Made by a program: the position numbers and the translations under genes. A stretch of DNA of 26,979 nucleotides from MGBC114844 sp910585855 (GTDB taxonomy: Bacteria > Bacillota > Clostridia > Lachnospirales > Lachnospiraceae): assembly GCA_965646165.1 (NCBI GenBank), contig CBFFYP010000063.1, forward strand, positions 1-26,979. Reading direction: 5' to 3'. Shown piece by piece: positions 8,888-17,340 of this stretch. Under the pieces are notes generated by a model, which made no database searches, was not told the origin of the DNA, and saw nothing but the letters and a program-made list of their open reading frames with translations. Each line of letters begins with the position of its first letter. Position 1 is the first letter of the stretch.

Positions 8888-11800
8888 TACGTCCTTTAGT
8901 ACCTCCATCTTATAATATGCCAAAGCAGAAGCAGGCCATCTCTGATAAATGGCACAATACAACTGATAAGCCTTTTTTCTCTCTCCAATCGCTTCATAAT
9001 AAACCGCTTCTGCCTCTTCTAACTTTACACACTCACAATGTCTGCAGTCCCGACAAAACTTCATCCCCCGAGCCTGCTCAATTCCATTCCAAGCCTGCTC
9101 TAGCTGCCCGGTGAAAATCCAATAGTAAATCATATCGCAAAGATTCTCATATCCATGAAGCGGATCTTCTAAATACTGCTTTACAGAAGGATACTCCTCT
9201 GTATCAACATCATAGTGCCTCTCGATTGTCTGTATATACATCTCCTTGTACTTTTCCATTTCCTGTTTGTTTCCAAGTTCCCAATAAATCTGCATCCGCT
9301 CGATCAATCTTGTCCTATTTCTCCACCATTTTTCACTATTTTCTGACTGATCGATCCGTTCTATTACAAGTTTTTTCGTCTGAATTGCCTTCTCTTTATC
9401 AAATAAATAAAAATACTGAATATCAGAAACTTCCTCCCAAGCCTCAACCGAATCAAATTTTTCCGCCACTTGAAGAACTTCCTGTTCCAGTTTTTTTGCC
9501 TGTTCGATATCTTTACAGAGAATTTTTTGTATTGCAAAATAGCGAAGCAGATAATTCTCTTCTGTTACAGCCCCGTTTTCATATGATTCTTTTAAAAGTG
9601 CAAACGCTTCCTGATAACGCCTCTGTCCTTTATAAAACTGCACCAGTTCCCAATAACACCAAGCTAAATCGCTTCCTTCAAATAATGCAATTCCTTTTTT
9701 ATACCAATCTTCCGCCTGTTTAAAATTTCCCATCTTCTGGCAGCACTCTGCTGCATTGGTATACATCGCCCATCCGTTCTTTTTTGGATCTTTTAAATTC
9801 GATATAGATTTTTTATAATAAAACAGTGCCTGCTGATATTTTTCCATATAATAAAGAATTCTTCCCTTTAAATTCAAGCCATAAGGATTTCTTTTATCTA
9901 TCTGAATTGCCTTTGTCGCATCCTCTAATGCATGTTCCATATCTCCAAGTATCTTATATATAATCCCTCTTTTCCGATACTGATAAGCACTCACCGGCTC
10001 TAACTCAATCTGCCGGTTTTGATACTGTAGTGCTATTCGAACCAACGGCATACTGTTCTTATTATCTCCCTCTCTTTCATAAATAGCAGCTATTTTACCG
10101 TTTGCATCTTTTTGCTGCGGATTGATAGAAATAGCTGTTTTATAAAACTTTACTGCCTCTTCCCATTCTCCTAACTTATCATAACATTTTGCCAAATTCA
10201 TTGCTGTCATCTCAGTCATTTTTACCTGCTGTGCAAAAACAAGATAGGCATCAATCGCTTCTCTATATTTTTCTGCTGCACAAAGAATTTGTCCATATGT
10301 AAAGTAATAAGAAGCAACTGCCTTTAATGATTCATTTTTTCTCAAATCAATCGCCTTTTTTATATATTCCTCTGCCTTTCCCGGATGTATAAATTCTTTA
10401 TAATATTGACAATACTCTAAAACAGCCATTTCAAAATACAGTTTGGCAAACTCTGTCTTTGTCGCATTTCCCTCTTCAAATTTTTTCAGCAGTTCCTCTG
10501 CCTTTTTTAAAGTTTCATAATACTCAATATCGCATCTGCTCTGCATCTCTTTACAATGCAGTTCTGCCAAATCCAGTCCAAATCCCTCTGCTTTCTGTTC
10601 TCTTGCCTGTGCTAAAACTCGTTCCGCATCTTGAAACTGTCTGTAATCACAAAAAACATTCACTGCCAATTCATAGATCTTAGAATAACTTGGATAGAGT
10701 TCTTTTGCCTGATAAAACAAATCAACTACTTCCTGTGCCCTTTCTAACTGATAACATGCCTCCTGCTTTTTCACCAATGCCGGAAACCATTCGTTATTCC
10801 AAGCCAATATTTCATCTGCCAGCTCCACTGCTTTTTCATACTGTTCTGACTCAATCAAAAGATCCAATAAATCCTGTTTTATACTAACATTATTTGGTTC
10901 ATATTTCAATGCTTCTTTCCATATATTCTCTGCATCCTGATAAGTATAATTCCCTGTTTTTTCATCTTCTAAATTCTGTCTTACCAACACACAGATTGCC
11001 ATTGCCTCATAGGAATAAGATACGGCAAGATTTCTCCGATATACTATAAGTTTTTCCTCTTTTTCCTCTTCACTCCCTTTTTCCGTTTCTTCCATATGCT
11101 TTAAAAGTAATTCTACACTCTTTTTACTCTGCTCTATACTTTCTTCGTATTTTTCAGCTTCATAATACATTTTTGCAAGATAACCCAGCATACTATCATC
11201 TTTTTCTATATACTCCGGGTGTCCCAGCAAAAAATCAATTCCCTCTAAAATACGTCCGCTTCGAATATAAGAACCACAAACCCAGCAGGCATCCTCTGCA
11301 GACAGCGTTCCTTCCGCTGTCTTTTTCTCACATTCTGCCAGATAATCCTGATCTAATTCCTTTAACATCTCACTTATCGCTTCATCCTCTGATTTCTGAA
11401 GAACTCTCAAACAGTGTCGGATTGCCTTTGCTAAATTTCCTTTTTCTTTTTCATACTGAGCAAGACATTTTTCCACAATATAATAAGTCCCAAACTGATT
11501 CTGCACTTTTTGAAATGCCTTTGCTGCTGTTTCTTTTTCTCCACAATCCCAAAGTACATGTGCGCTTAATACTTGAATTTTTACACTTTCTGGATACTTT
11601 TCTAATAGTGTCTGTGCTGTCAATGCCGTTTCTCTATCTCCTTCCAGCAAAGCAAGTCTTGCCTTTGCTGCCTGATAAAACGGATGCGTAATTCCAAGCT
11701 GCTCCATTGCCGTTACAACTTGTCTTGCTTCTTTTTCTTTCTCTTCACTTAATAATCCTTCTAGTTCCTGCAGCTGATCCTGAAAAGTATCATAATCTGC

Positions 11801-12343
11801 AGTATCTGATCCTTCTATCCACTGATAAGGAAAATCACTGCTTCCTTGTGTATCTTGAATTTTATAAATCATATAATCTACAAAAGCGATCGGAAGATGC
11901 TCTTTAAACTCTTTCTCTCCCTCTACAATTCCAAAAAACTCGTCCAATACCCGATAAACTAAACTATTTAACCGATAATGATCCGCAAAAAAACGAAACA
12001 TACGCCATTTCGCCTCTTCTGCATACTCCAAATCAACACAGATTTCATCCCGCAAAAGCTCCTGCCAAACAGAAACATCCAATCTCTTAGACAGACAAAA
12101 ATAAATCTCTTGTACTTTTTTTATCCAGCGTCCAATCGGTGTCAGATCTTCTTCCTCTTCCGCTTTTTCCTCTTCTTTTGCATAAGCAGTTGCCTGTTCG
12201 TATGCTTCTCTTAGACGCCGAAATCCCTCTGGATCATCTTCTGGATTATTTTCTGTCAGCTTTCTGTGGTATGCCTGCCGAATCTGATCTTCATCCTTTG
12301 TTTCTTTTATTCCAAGTACAGCAAAAATCATAGCCGTATCCAT
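8885..12343 (-). CDS. Giant TPR protein B with degenerate J-like domain
   Basis: The 1152-residue paralogue of TPR protein A has the same order: J-like domain at 1-55 with N33-P34-E35 in place of HPD (DDPEGFRRLREAYEQA follows), an acidic linker at about 58-66, then many TPR-type helical pairs to the C-terminus. The C-terminal cysteines are C1097, C1100, C1103 and C1105. The paralogues agree best in the J-like block and in PEDxPEGFRRLREAYEQ, and clearly less in the repeats, so the duplication is not recent. AAGGAGG at 12354-12360 is 10 bases before the ATG. The gene is first in the block and has the extended -10 promoter at 12396-12404. It ends 135 bases before TPR protein A, with a stable hairpin between them. 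The role beyond HscC-linked chaperone work is unknown. Confidence 0.85.
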   Translation of the reverse strand: MDTAMIFAVLGIKETKDEDQIRQAYHRKLTENNPEDDPEGFRRLREAYEQATAYAKEEEKAEEEEDLTPIGRWIKKVQEIYFCLSKRLDVSVWQELLRDEICVDLEYAEEAKWRMFRFFADHYRLNSLVYRVLDEFFGIVEGEKEFKEHLPIAFVDYMIYKIQDTQGSSDFPYQWIEGSDTADYDTFQDQLQELEGLLSEEKEKEARQVVTAMEQLGITHPFYQAAKARLALLEGDRETALTAQTLLEKYPESVKIQVLSAHVLWDCGEKETAAKAFQKVQNQFGTYYIVEKCLAQYEKEKGNLAKAIRHCLRVLQKSEDEAISEMLKELDQDYLAECEKKTAEGTLSAEDACWVCGSYIRSGRILEGIDFLLGHPEYIEKDDSMLGYLAKMYYEAEKYEESIEQSKKSVELLLKHMEETEKGSEEEKEEKLIVYRRNLAVSYSYEAMAICVLVRQNLEDEKTGNYTYQDAENIWKEALKYEPNNVSIKQDLLDLLIESEQYEKAVELADEILAWNNEWFPALVKKQEACYQLERAQEVVDLFYQAKELYPSYSKIYELAVNVFCDYRQFQDAERVLAQAREQKAEGFGLDLAELHCKEMQSRCDIEYYETLKKAEELLKKFEEGNATKTEFAKLYFEMAVLEYCQYYKEFIHPGKAEEYIKKAIDLRKNESLKAVASYYFTYGQILCAAEKYREAIDAYLVFAQQVKMTEMTAMNLAKCYDKLGEWEEAVKFYKTAISINPQQKDANGKIAAIYEREGDNKNSMPLVRIALQYQNRQIELEPVSAYQYRKRGIIYKILGDMEHALEDATKAIQIDKRNPYGLNLKGRILYYMEKYQQALFYYKKSISNLKDPKKNGWAMYTNAAECCQKMGNFKQAEDWYKKGIALFEGSDLAWCYWELVQFYKGQRRYQEAFALLKESYENGAVTEENYLLRYFAIQKILCKDIEQAKKLEQEVLQVAEKFDSVEAWEEVSDIQYFYLFDKEKAIQTKKLVIERIDQSENSEKWWRNRTRLIERMQIYWELGNKQEMEKYKEMYIQTIERHYDVDTEEYPSVKQYLEDPLHGYENLCDMIYYWIFTGQLEQAWNGIEQARGMKFCRDCRHCECVKLEEAEAVYYEAIGERKKAYQLYCAIYQRWPASALAYYKMEVLKDV

Positions 12344-12395
12344 TTCTGTTCTGCCTCCTTTTTCTTAAATTGCTTAAAATCTTTTCACTTCTCTT

Positions 12396-12404
12396 ATTGT
12401 ACCA
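12396..12404 (-). promoter_or_regulatory. Predicted extended -10 promoter of the chaperone block
   Basis: On the minus strand TGGTACAAT is an extended -10 element (TGn plus TACAAT), about 50 bases before the start codon of TPR protein B. No good -35 is seen at the proper distance. Confidence 0.5.
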
Positions 12405-12439
12405 CAACTTTCTAAAAAAATATAGGCAAACTGTAAATA

Positions 12440-13232
12440 CCTTAATAAGTCTTTTGGAGAAGAGGACGCCAGATTCGAAAACGGTGAACCGCCTGCTGTT
12501 CCACGTTTCCAAAAAGTAAGAAGTTCTAAGACTTCTGCAGTTCCATACATCCAGCCGGACAGACCGGAGCGCAATTCGCCCGCATGGCAGCCAAAATGTA
12601 ACGGATGTAAGGAAGGATTTTCTAGACCGTAAGACAATCTCTTTCTCAATAATACGGGCTAAACACGCTCCTTTTTTTTCACACACTGCATGAAAGCAGT
12701 ATGTGAAAAAAATCTTAGGTTTTTGAGCAGAAGTCAAGAACTTCTAACTTTTCTCCAAAGTCACTGCAGGCGGTTCACCGTTTTCGAATCTGGCTGTTTC
12801 TTGACCCCGGAACAAAAAAGAATCTCATCCTTTCTGCCGTAAGTCAACCAACAGCGAGAGGCGGGTTGCTCGTTTCCTTTGCCTGCGACTTCGGAGAATG
12901 GTTAGAACGTCTGGCTTCTGTGGAAACACCTAGAATTTTTTGCATATCCTGCTTCCATGCAGGGTATGCAAAAAAAGGGGTGTGTTTAGCCCGTATATCA
13001 GGGAAGCGGCAGTTTTGTGGCTGAGAAAATCTTTCCTTACACCAACTACGTTTTACCTGTGATACGGGCGAATTGCACCCCGGTTCGTCCGGTTGGATGT
13101 GTCTAGATACAGAAGCCCTAGACGTTCTTACCGTTCGGAGAGCGGAGCAAGCAAAGGAAACGAGCAACCCGCCTCTTGCGTCCGGTGAAAGAAACCCCTT
13201 TGCAACATCCTATCTCCAAAAACTGAATGAAA
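12440..13232. repeat. Complete composite foldback repeat (copy 2)
   Basis: A 793-bp element between two genes. It is bounded by imperfect terminal inverted repeats at 12440-12460 and 13213-13230 (CTTTTGGAGA and TCTCCAAAA are the best-kept parts). Inside are two convergent palindromes. Unit A (12464-12806) begins GGACGCC and ends GCTGTTTCTTGACC, with perfect 28-bp arms at 12468-12495 and 12767-12794 and a central hairpin at about 12672-12712. Unit B (12843-13185) is the same architecture reversed, with arms at 12854-12882 and 13151-13179 that have one mismatch. A and B are related in their middle part but have different arm sequences. No believable protein is encoded. It looks like a non-autonomous mobile or structured element. 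Confidence 0.85.
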
Positions 13233-13264
13233 AATAAACACCAAAATATTTCCAAGTACAAATT

Positions 13265-14191
13265 TTACTGAAAAGCAGGAAGATACTCTGTCTTTATATA
13301 ATCTGCAGCCTGTTCATAAAGAATCAAATACTCTTCCCCACCTGCATCTGCCCAATTATGAAAAAGCATGATACCGTCTTCTGTCAAACACCATCCATCT
13401 CCAAAAAATTCGTCTTTTATATAATTTCTATAATGAATTTTATCTGCAAAATTTTCTTTTATATACTCTGAAGCAAATTCGCAAAACTCTTCCTTATCCC
13501 AAAAAATATCTTCTGGTTTAAGAATTTTTCCACTTTTTGTATCAAAATTTACAGAAGATATATAAACGCTGGGAAGATAACTGCCAGTATAAAGTCCCGG
13601 ACAAGCCGTATTCCTGTTTTGAAAACTAATCACTGCCCCATCCGCACGCATAACCTGAAAATCCGTATCATAAAAATATCCTGCTTCTTTTTTCTCCTGT
13701 TCTGTCCAAACTACATCACTCTTTGTTATTCCAATGCTCAAAAATTCATTTCTTTTTTCCTGATCTGTCTGATAAAATTCTAAAAGCCAATCATTAATTT
13801 TTCCCTCACTATAAGGATTGTCTGGTATTCGCACCTGATAACATCCCTTTAAATCCTGTATCACCTCTACCGACACCATTTCTCTTTCTGCAATCTCATC
13901 TTTATCCACCTCAAATAAAGATAACTGCCTTTGAATCTTTTTTGTATATCCATCTTCTAACCATTTCCATGTATCTGCTGCTGTTGAAAGATTTGTCACC
14001 TTTTTTTCTACAAAGGCTTTTTCATTTTCCCAATTTGCCTTTTCTTCCTGAAGTACTCCAATCTCTTGAACTGTTTCTTCTAATTCCTTCTGCAATCTGC
14101 AATTACTCCAAAATAATCTTGCATTAATTATCCCCAAAAATACAAACAATCCAATTACAATCCATCTTTTTTTCCATTTTATTTTCCCCAT
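13265..14191 (-). CDS. Membrane-anchored protein with DUF3298/RsiV-like C-terminal domain
   Basis: The 308-residue protein has a basic N-terminus and one hydrophobic segment at about residues 10-28, then a coiled coil at about 30-70 rich in E, Q, K and L. The rest should lie outside the membrane. The C-terminal part (about 190-308) has features of the DUF3298 fold found in RsiV and PdaC-like proteins: NFDTKSGKILKPEDIF, then W-x-LTEDGI-LFHN and AGGEEYLILY. Exact substrate or partner is unknown, and no sigma factor or other RsiV partner is next to it. It follows HD-Pnk by 78 bases on the same strand; whether it belongs to the RNA-repair operon is uncertain. The start is preceded by AAAGGA only 2 bases away, which is suboptimal, but there is no better in-frame ATG. 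Confidence 0.7.
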   Translation of the reverse strand: MGKIKWKKRWIVIGLFVFLGIINARLFWSNCRLQKELEETVQEIGVLQEEKANWENEKAFVEKKVTNLSTAADTWKWLEDGYTKKIQRQLSLFEVDKDEIAEREMVSVEVIQDLKGCYQVRIPDNPYSEGKINDWLLEFYQTDQEKRNEFLSIGITKSDVVWTEQEKKEAGYFYDTDFQVMRADGAVISFQNRNTACPGLYTGSYLPSVYISSVNFDTKSGKILKPEDIFWDKEEFCEFASEYIKENFADKIHYRNYIKDEFFGDGWCLTEDGIMLFHNWADAGGEEYLILYEQAADYIKTEYLPAFQ

Positions 14192-14269
14192 ATTCCTTTA
14201 TCTTATATTGTTCCTTTCTCCCAATTCACTGTAAGCTAAAAACAAAAAAGTATTTTATCCTTATTATTT

Positions 14270-15436
14270 TTAAACGCAATTCCATTCTACAAACTGAGCC
14301 TCTCCACGTTCTGGAAGCACCATTTTTTGCAGCATATCACTAATTACTGTTTCTGGTACTTCCTCTGTCCTCTGCCGATTTCGTTCTAATCCTTCTTTCC
14401 ATCCGGTTTCCAAAAAAACAATACGGACGTCTGCATGATACCCCTCAAATAGCCGTACTTGTTTTTCCCGTATCACAGGGGTTAAATTCGTAGCATTCCA
14501 TATAAAAGGCTGTTTTCTGCGCAAATATTCCTTTGCCTGTTCTTTTGCTGCATTTATTACCGCACCCTGAGCCTCTCTAGGAGAAATATGCATCTGTTTT
14601 CGAATCTCATCTAACGAAATGACAGGATATCCTTGTACATATGTACGAATCCAAGTATCCTTTCCTGTACCCGGCAGTCCGCCAAGCAAAATTACCTCTC
14701 CCCAAGCCTGATGATACCATTCTATTTCTGGTTGTGTTGTCCGCCCAGACAGATAAGCATATTTTGAAAACTCATCACAAAAACAAAAAGGCTTTTGAAA
14801 GCATCCTATATCCTTTGCTGTTTCTGCACAAAGTTCTACAATCTCAAAAGCCTCTTCCTTTCGATCGGTAATTCTTCCAAGCACATCTGCGGCAGAGAGC
14901 ATACAAAGCAGTTCCAGCGAAAAATCTTCTGCCAATTCTTCGTTTGCAGCAATTCTAATCAGCCGCTGCTCTGGATTTTCCTGTGTTAAAATATGAGGCG
15001 GCACTGCATGATAACGAATCAATTCGCATACGGTTTCACGAAATATACATGCCGATTTTGTCCCACTTAAGCCAAATTCTTTCCATAACCATTCCCTTGC
15101 CATTCTAGAGCCTACTATTGCATGATTCGGAGAAGTCCATACTCCATCTTCCATACGAGTACAGGGAATTTTCCCTATATCATGTAGGAGTGCCGCTAAA
15201 AATACTTCCTGCTGTTTTTGCTTGGATAGTGTTCGAAATGTCTGCATCCTTATTAATTCCTCACAAACCATCTGCGTATGTGTCCACACATCCCCTTCTG
15301 CGTGCCAAACCGCTGTCTGTTGTATCTGCTGCATTGACTCTGCCCAAGGAAACTGTTTTTTTATCTGCTCCCAATCAATTTTCCAATCAGGCGTCTTTGG
15401 AAATAAAGAAAGAAGCTGCTTCTGTAAATATTCCAT
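14270..15436 (-). CDS. HD-Pnk: HD phosphoesterase fused to 5'-OH polynucleotide kinase
   Basis: The 388-residue two-domain enzyme heals broken RNA or DNA ends. The N-terminal HD domain (about 40-205) has H45, H53, H85-D86 in LLHDIGK, H105, H143 and D184, the expected metal ligands of an HD phosphohydrolase. The C-terminal kinase domain (about 245-388) has the P-loop GGLPGTGKDT at 252-261, D276 in SLDEIR as the likely base, and NATN at 314-317. This matches the HD-Pnk family, whose characterised member from Runella slithyformis removes 2',3'-cyclic phosphates and phosphorylates 5'-OH ends. The RNA ligase gene lies 45 bases upstream on the same strand. Together they can heal and seal a nuclease cut. 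AGGAG lies 11 bases before the ATG. Confidence 0.88.
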   Translation of the reverse strand: MEYLQKQLLSLFPKTPDWKIDWEQIKKQFPWAESMQQIQQTAVWHAEGDVWTHTQMVCEELIRMQTFRTLSKQKQQEVFLAALLHDIGKIPCTRMEDGVWTSPNHAIVGSRMAREWLWKEFGLSGTKSACIFRETVCELIRYHAVPPHILTQENPEQRLIRIAANEELAEDFSLELLCMLSAADVLGRITDRKEEAFEIVELCAETAKDIGCFQKPFCFCDEFSKYAYLSGRTTQPEIEWYHQAWGEVILLGGLPGTGKDTWIRTYVQGYPVISLDEIRKQMHISPREAQGAVINAAKEQAKEYLRRKQPFIWNATNLTPVIREKQVRLFEGYHADVRIVFLETGWKEGLERNRQRTEEVPETVISDMLQKMVLPERGEAQFVEWNCV

Positions 15437-15481
15437 TTCCTGATTTTCTCCTGCTAATTTTAATTACAAACATTCTACATT

Positions 15482-16282
15482 CTATTCCAAAAATAACTGC
15501 TCAACCGGAACTGACAATAAATTCGGTATAATTGGTCTGTCCAGCCAATGTGTTCCAGAATCAAGGATTCCCTGTACAAATGACACTCTGACATATTTTA
15601 AACGTTCCACTACATAACCGCCTTCTTCCACTTTAATATATAAACCTTCCATCTTTGTAGAAGTATCGGTTTCCCTGCACTGCCGCTCTGCATCTAACCC
15701 GTTTTTATTACAGTACTCCCGCATCTTGTTTATATGATCAAAACTAATATAATTTGATTCTCCCACAAGCCCCAATAATTTTTCCTTCGATGAAAACTTT
15801 CCTTCCTGCAAAACTGGAACAGATACTACCGGCATCTGCTCTGTCAGTTTTCTGCGGGAAGGAGTATCTAAAAAACGCCCGTTTTCTCTGTCAAGAATAT
15901 CAAATTCTAAAAAATAATGCGGCAGTTTATCATAATAAACCGAGTGTTTCGCATACATCCACTCTCCATACATTACATATCGAGTACCTAAAATCTGAAA
16001 AAAACAATCCCGATGCGCATTTCCCCACTGTTTTAAAAGGTTAAAATGCCGCTCCCGATAGCCCCCTGTCAAATAATGTCCTCTGCTTTGAAAAAGCAAA
16101 TTTCCCTCCAAATCAAATGAAATTGCCGAATTTGCTCCATCACACTTTTCTTCCACTACCAAATGTCTTCCTTCTATTTCGGAAAAACGCACCTGTGAAA
16201 GATCCTCATCTCCCGGCTGCAAACGAGAACCTTCCAAATGCGGTGTTCTTGGATATTTTATTAACTCTGTCTGTCCGTTCAT
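15482..16282 (-). CDS. RNA ligase (Rnl-type nucleotidyltransferase)
   Basis: The 266-residue ATP-dependent RNA ligase seals 3'-OH/5'-phosphate breaks. Motif I is EEKCDGAN with the AMP-accepting lysine K46. Others are motif III MYGEW (104-108), IIIa YFLEFDI (123-129), IV EGLYIKVEE (212-220) and V ERLKYVR (226-232, K229). The spacing fits the RNA_ligase family (Pfam RNA_ligase). I chose the ATG at 16282 because GGAGG (16291-16295) is 8 bases upstream; the longer frame to 16327 has no such site. It is followed by HD-Pnk, which makes the ends that the ligase needs. Natural targets are unknown; ribotoxin-cut tRNA is a reasonable guess. Confidence 0.88.
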   Translation of the reverse strand: MNGQTELIKYPRTPHLEGSRLQPGDEDLSQVRFSEIEGRHLVVEEKCDGANSAISFDLEGNLLFQSRGHYLTGGYRERHFNLLKQWGNAHRDCFFQILGTRYVMYGEWMYAKHSVYYDKLPHYFLEFDILDRENGRFLDTPSRRKLTEQMPVVSVPVLQEGKFSSKEKLLGLVGESNYISFDHINKMREYCNKNGLDAERQCRETDTSTKMEGLYIKVEEGGYVVERLKYVRVSFVQGILDSGTHWLDRPIIPNLLSVPVEQLFLE

Positions 16283-16290
16283 TACTTTTT

Positions 16291-16295
16291 CCTCC
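16291..16295 (-). promoter_or_regulatory. Ribosome-binding site that fixes the RNA ligase start
   Basis: GGAGG on the minus strand, 8 bases before ATG 16282. It lies inside the longer in-frame ORF, which makes the upstream ATGs unlikely starts. Confidence 0.75.
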
Positions 16296-16315
16296 ATTCT
16301 GCGAATTCTACCCTT

Positions 16316-16324
16316 AGTATAACA
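16316..16324 (-). promoter_or_regulatory. Predicted extended -10 promoter of the RNA-repair genes
   Basis: TGTTATACT on the minus strand combines TGn with a TATACT -10 box, about 35 bases before the ligase start. The -35 region is poor. Confidence 0.5.
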
Positions 16325-16360
16325 CAAACATTTCCTAAAAGAAAGACAGAAAGAAGGAAG

Positions 16361-16633
16361 CTTTAATTAGGCTTTTGGAGAGGGGGACGCCAGATTTGAA
16401 AATGGGAGGACAACCTGCTGTTCCACGTTTCCAAAAAGTAAGAAGTTCTAAGACTTCTAACTTTTCTCCAAAATCACTGCAGGTTGCCCCCCCATTTTCA
16501 AATCTAGCTGTTTCTTGACCCCGAAACCAAAAAGAATCTTATCCAAATTTCTATCGTAATCCAATCAACAGCCTCTGGCGTCCGGTGAAAGAAATCTCTT
16601 TACCGCATCCTATCTCCAAAAGCCTAATTGAAG
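16361..16633. repeat. Internally deleted composite foldback repeat (copy 3)
   Basis: A 273-bp short form. The terminal inverted repeats are well kept: CTTTAATTAGGCTTTTGG from 16361 and its near-perfect complement ending at 16633. Unit A is reduced to 16383-16520, with arms at 16392-16406 and 16491-16505 (AGATTTGAAAATGGG and its complement) plus both end tags. Unit B is reduced to 16561-16585: a tag, GCC-TCT-GGC, and the other tag. The long central hairpins of the full copies are missing. GAAGGAAG occurs just left of the element and again at the right end, a possible target duplication that I cannot prove. Confidence 0.8.
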
Positions 16634-16675
16634 GAAGGACACCAAAATCCCACCCTGAACAAACTTTCCTTCGGA

Positions 16676-16692
16676 TTTGGCGTCCTCCCCTC
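16676..16692 (-). repeat. Isolated 5' tag half-unit
   Basis: On the minus strand GAGGGGAGGACGCC begins 10 bases after the stop of the ferritin-like gene and is followed by AAATCCGAAGGAAA, which resembles the arm of the short unit at 3396-3480. No complementary second arm is found, so this is a decayed half. Confidence 0.5.
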
Positions 16693-16701
16693 AAAAAACC
16701 T

Positions 16702-17247
16702 CTATTCTTTTAGTAATGCCTGAAGAATTACGATATGATATTCCTCATCCATAATAATTCTTTGAAGTACAGCATTTACATATTCATCATGAATCATACT
16801 GATATGCACATTATATTGATTGATAGCAGCCCGCTCTGCTTCTATATCTGCTCCCAACATCTGCTTTGCCTGCTCTGGTATCGTTAAAAATTCTGGTGTC
16901 CACATTCGATTTCTTCCATTTCGGTGTTTTGCTACAAAATCTACTTTTCCTCCCAGTAAATCAATCAGTTCTCCCAACTTCTGCAAATGCATCATCTCTG
17001 CCATTGCAATTCCTAAAATAGTAGAAGCCATAGAACATTTTTCATTGGACAAACGATTTTCATTATTGATATACTGCGTAATCGCCGACATCTCCGACAC
17101 AGCACCACAATAATCAATACTAAGTAAATTTGCATATGGCAGATTCTTTTCTGCTACCTGAATCGGCGGATAGGGAAGATCTACCATAATTGGTCTTACC
17201 CCTGCAAAACTGCAGGAATTACGGATAGGATTTTCTTTTTCACCCAT
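16702..17247 (-). CDS. Ferritin-like di-metal protein
   Basis: The 181-residue protein belongs to the ferritin-like superfamily and is closest in style to the rubrerythrin/manganese-catalase-like proteins of gut clostridia. The ligand set for a di-iron or di-manganese centre is complete: E52 in SEMSAITQY, E84-x2-H87 in AEMMHL, E136 or E138 in DIEAERAAINQY, and E168-x2-H171 in DEEYH. It probably handles peroxide or stores metal in the cytoplasm. The rubredoxin-like CxxC domain of classical rubrerythrin is absent. I placed the start at 17247 because AAGAGG (17255-17260) is 7 bases upstream; a 12-residue longer frame has no ribosome-binding site. The gene stands alone between repeats. Confidence 0.8.
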   Translation of the reverse strand: MGEKENPIRNSCSFAGVRPIMVDLPYPPIQVAEKNLPYANLLSIDYCGAVSEMSAITQYINNENRLSNEKCSMASTILGIAMAEMMHLQKLGELIDLLGGKVDFVAKHRNGRNRMWTPEFLTIPEQAKQMLGADIEAERAAINQYNVHISMIHDEYVNAVLQRIIMDEEYHIVILQALLKE

Positions 17248-17340
17248 AAGATAACCTCTTTCACTATATCTTTCTATCATCATATTTCAAATTTTAAAAA
17301 TCATGTCTGCTTTTCTATATTTTTATCCTGTTTCTTGATT

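Noticed and set aside
12672..12712. Central hairpin of A units as an intrinsic terminator
   Set aside because: On both strands the order is T-run, stem, A-run, so the T-run precedes the stem; the A and T runs simply extend the stem. A terminator needs the T-run after the stem.
12291..13167. Open frames of 148, 91 and 107 codons in copy 2 of the repeat
   Set aside because: Same reason: they follow the palindrome sequence, change frame between copies and have Cys/Arg/Ser-rich low-complexity translations.
16248..16327. Longer start for RNA ligase at 16327
   Set aside because: No ribosome-binding site there, and the predicted -10 promoter lies inside the extension; GGAGG supports ATG 16282.
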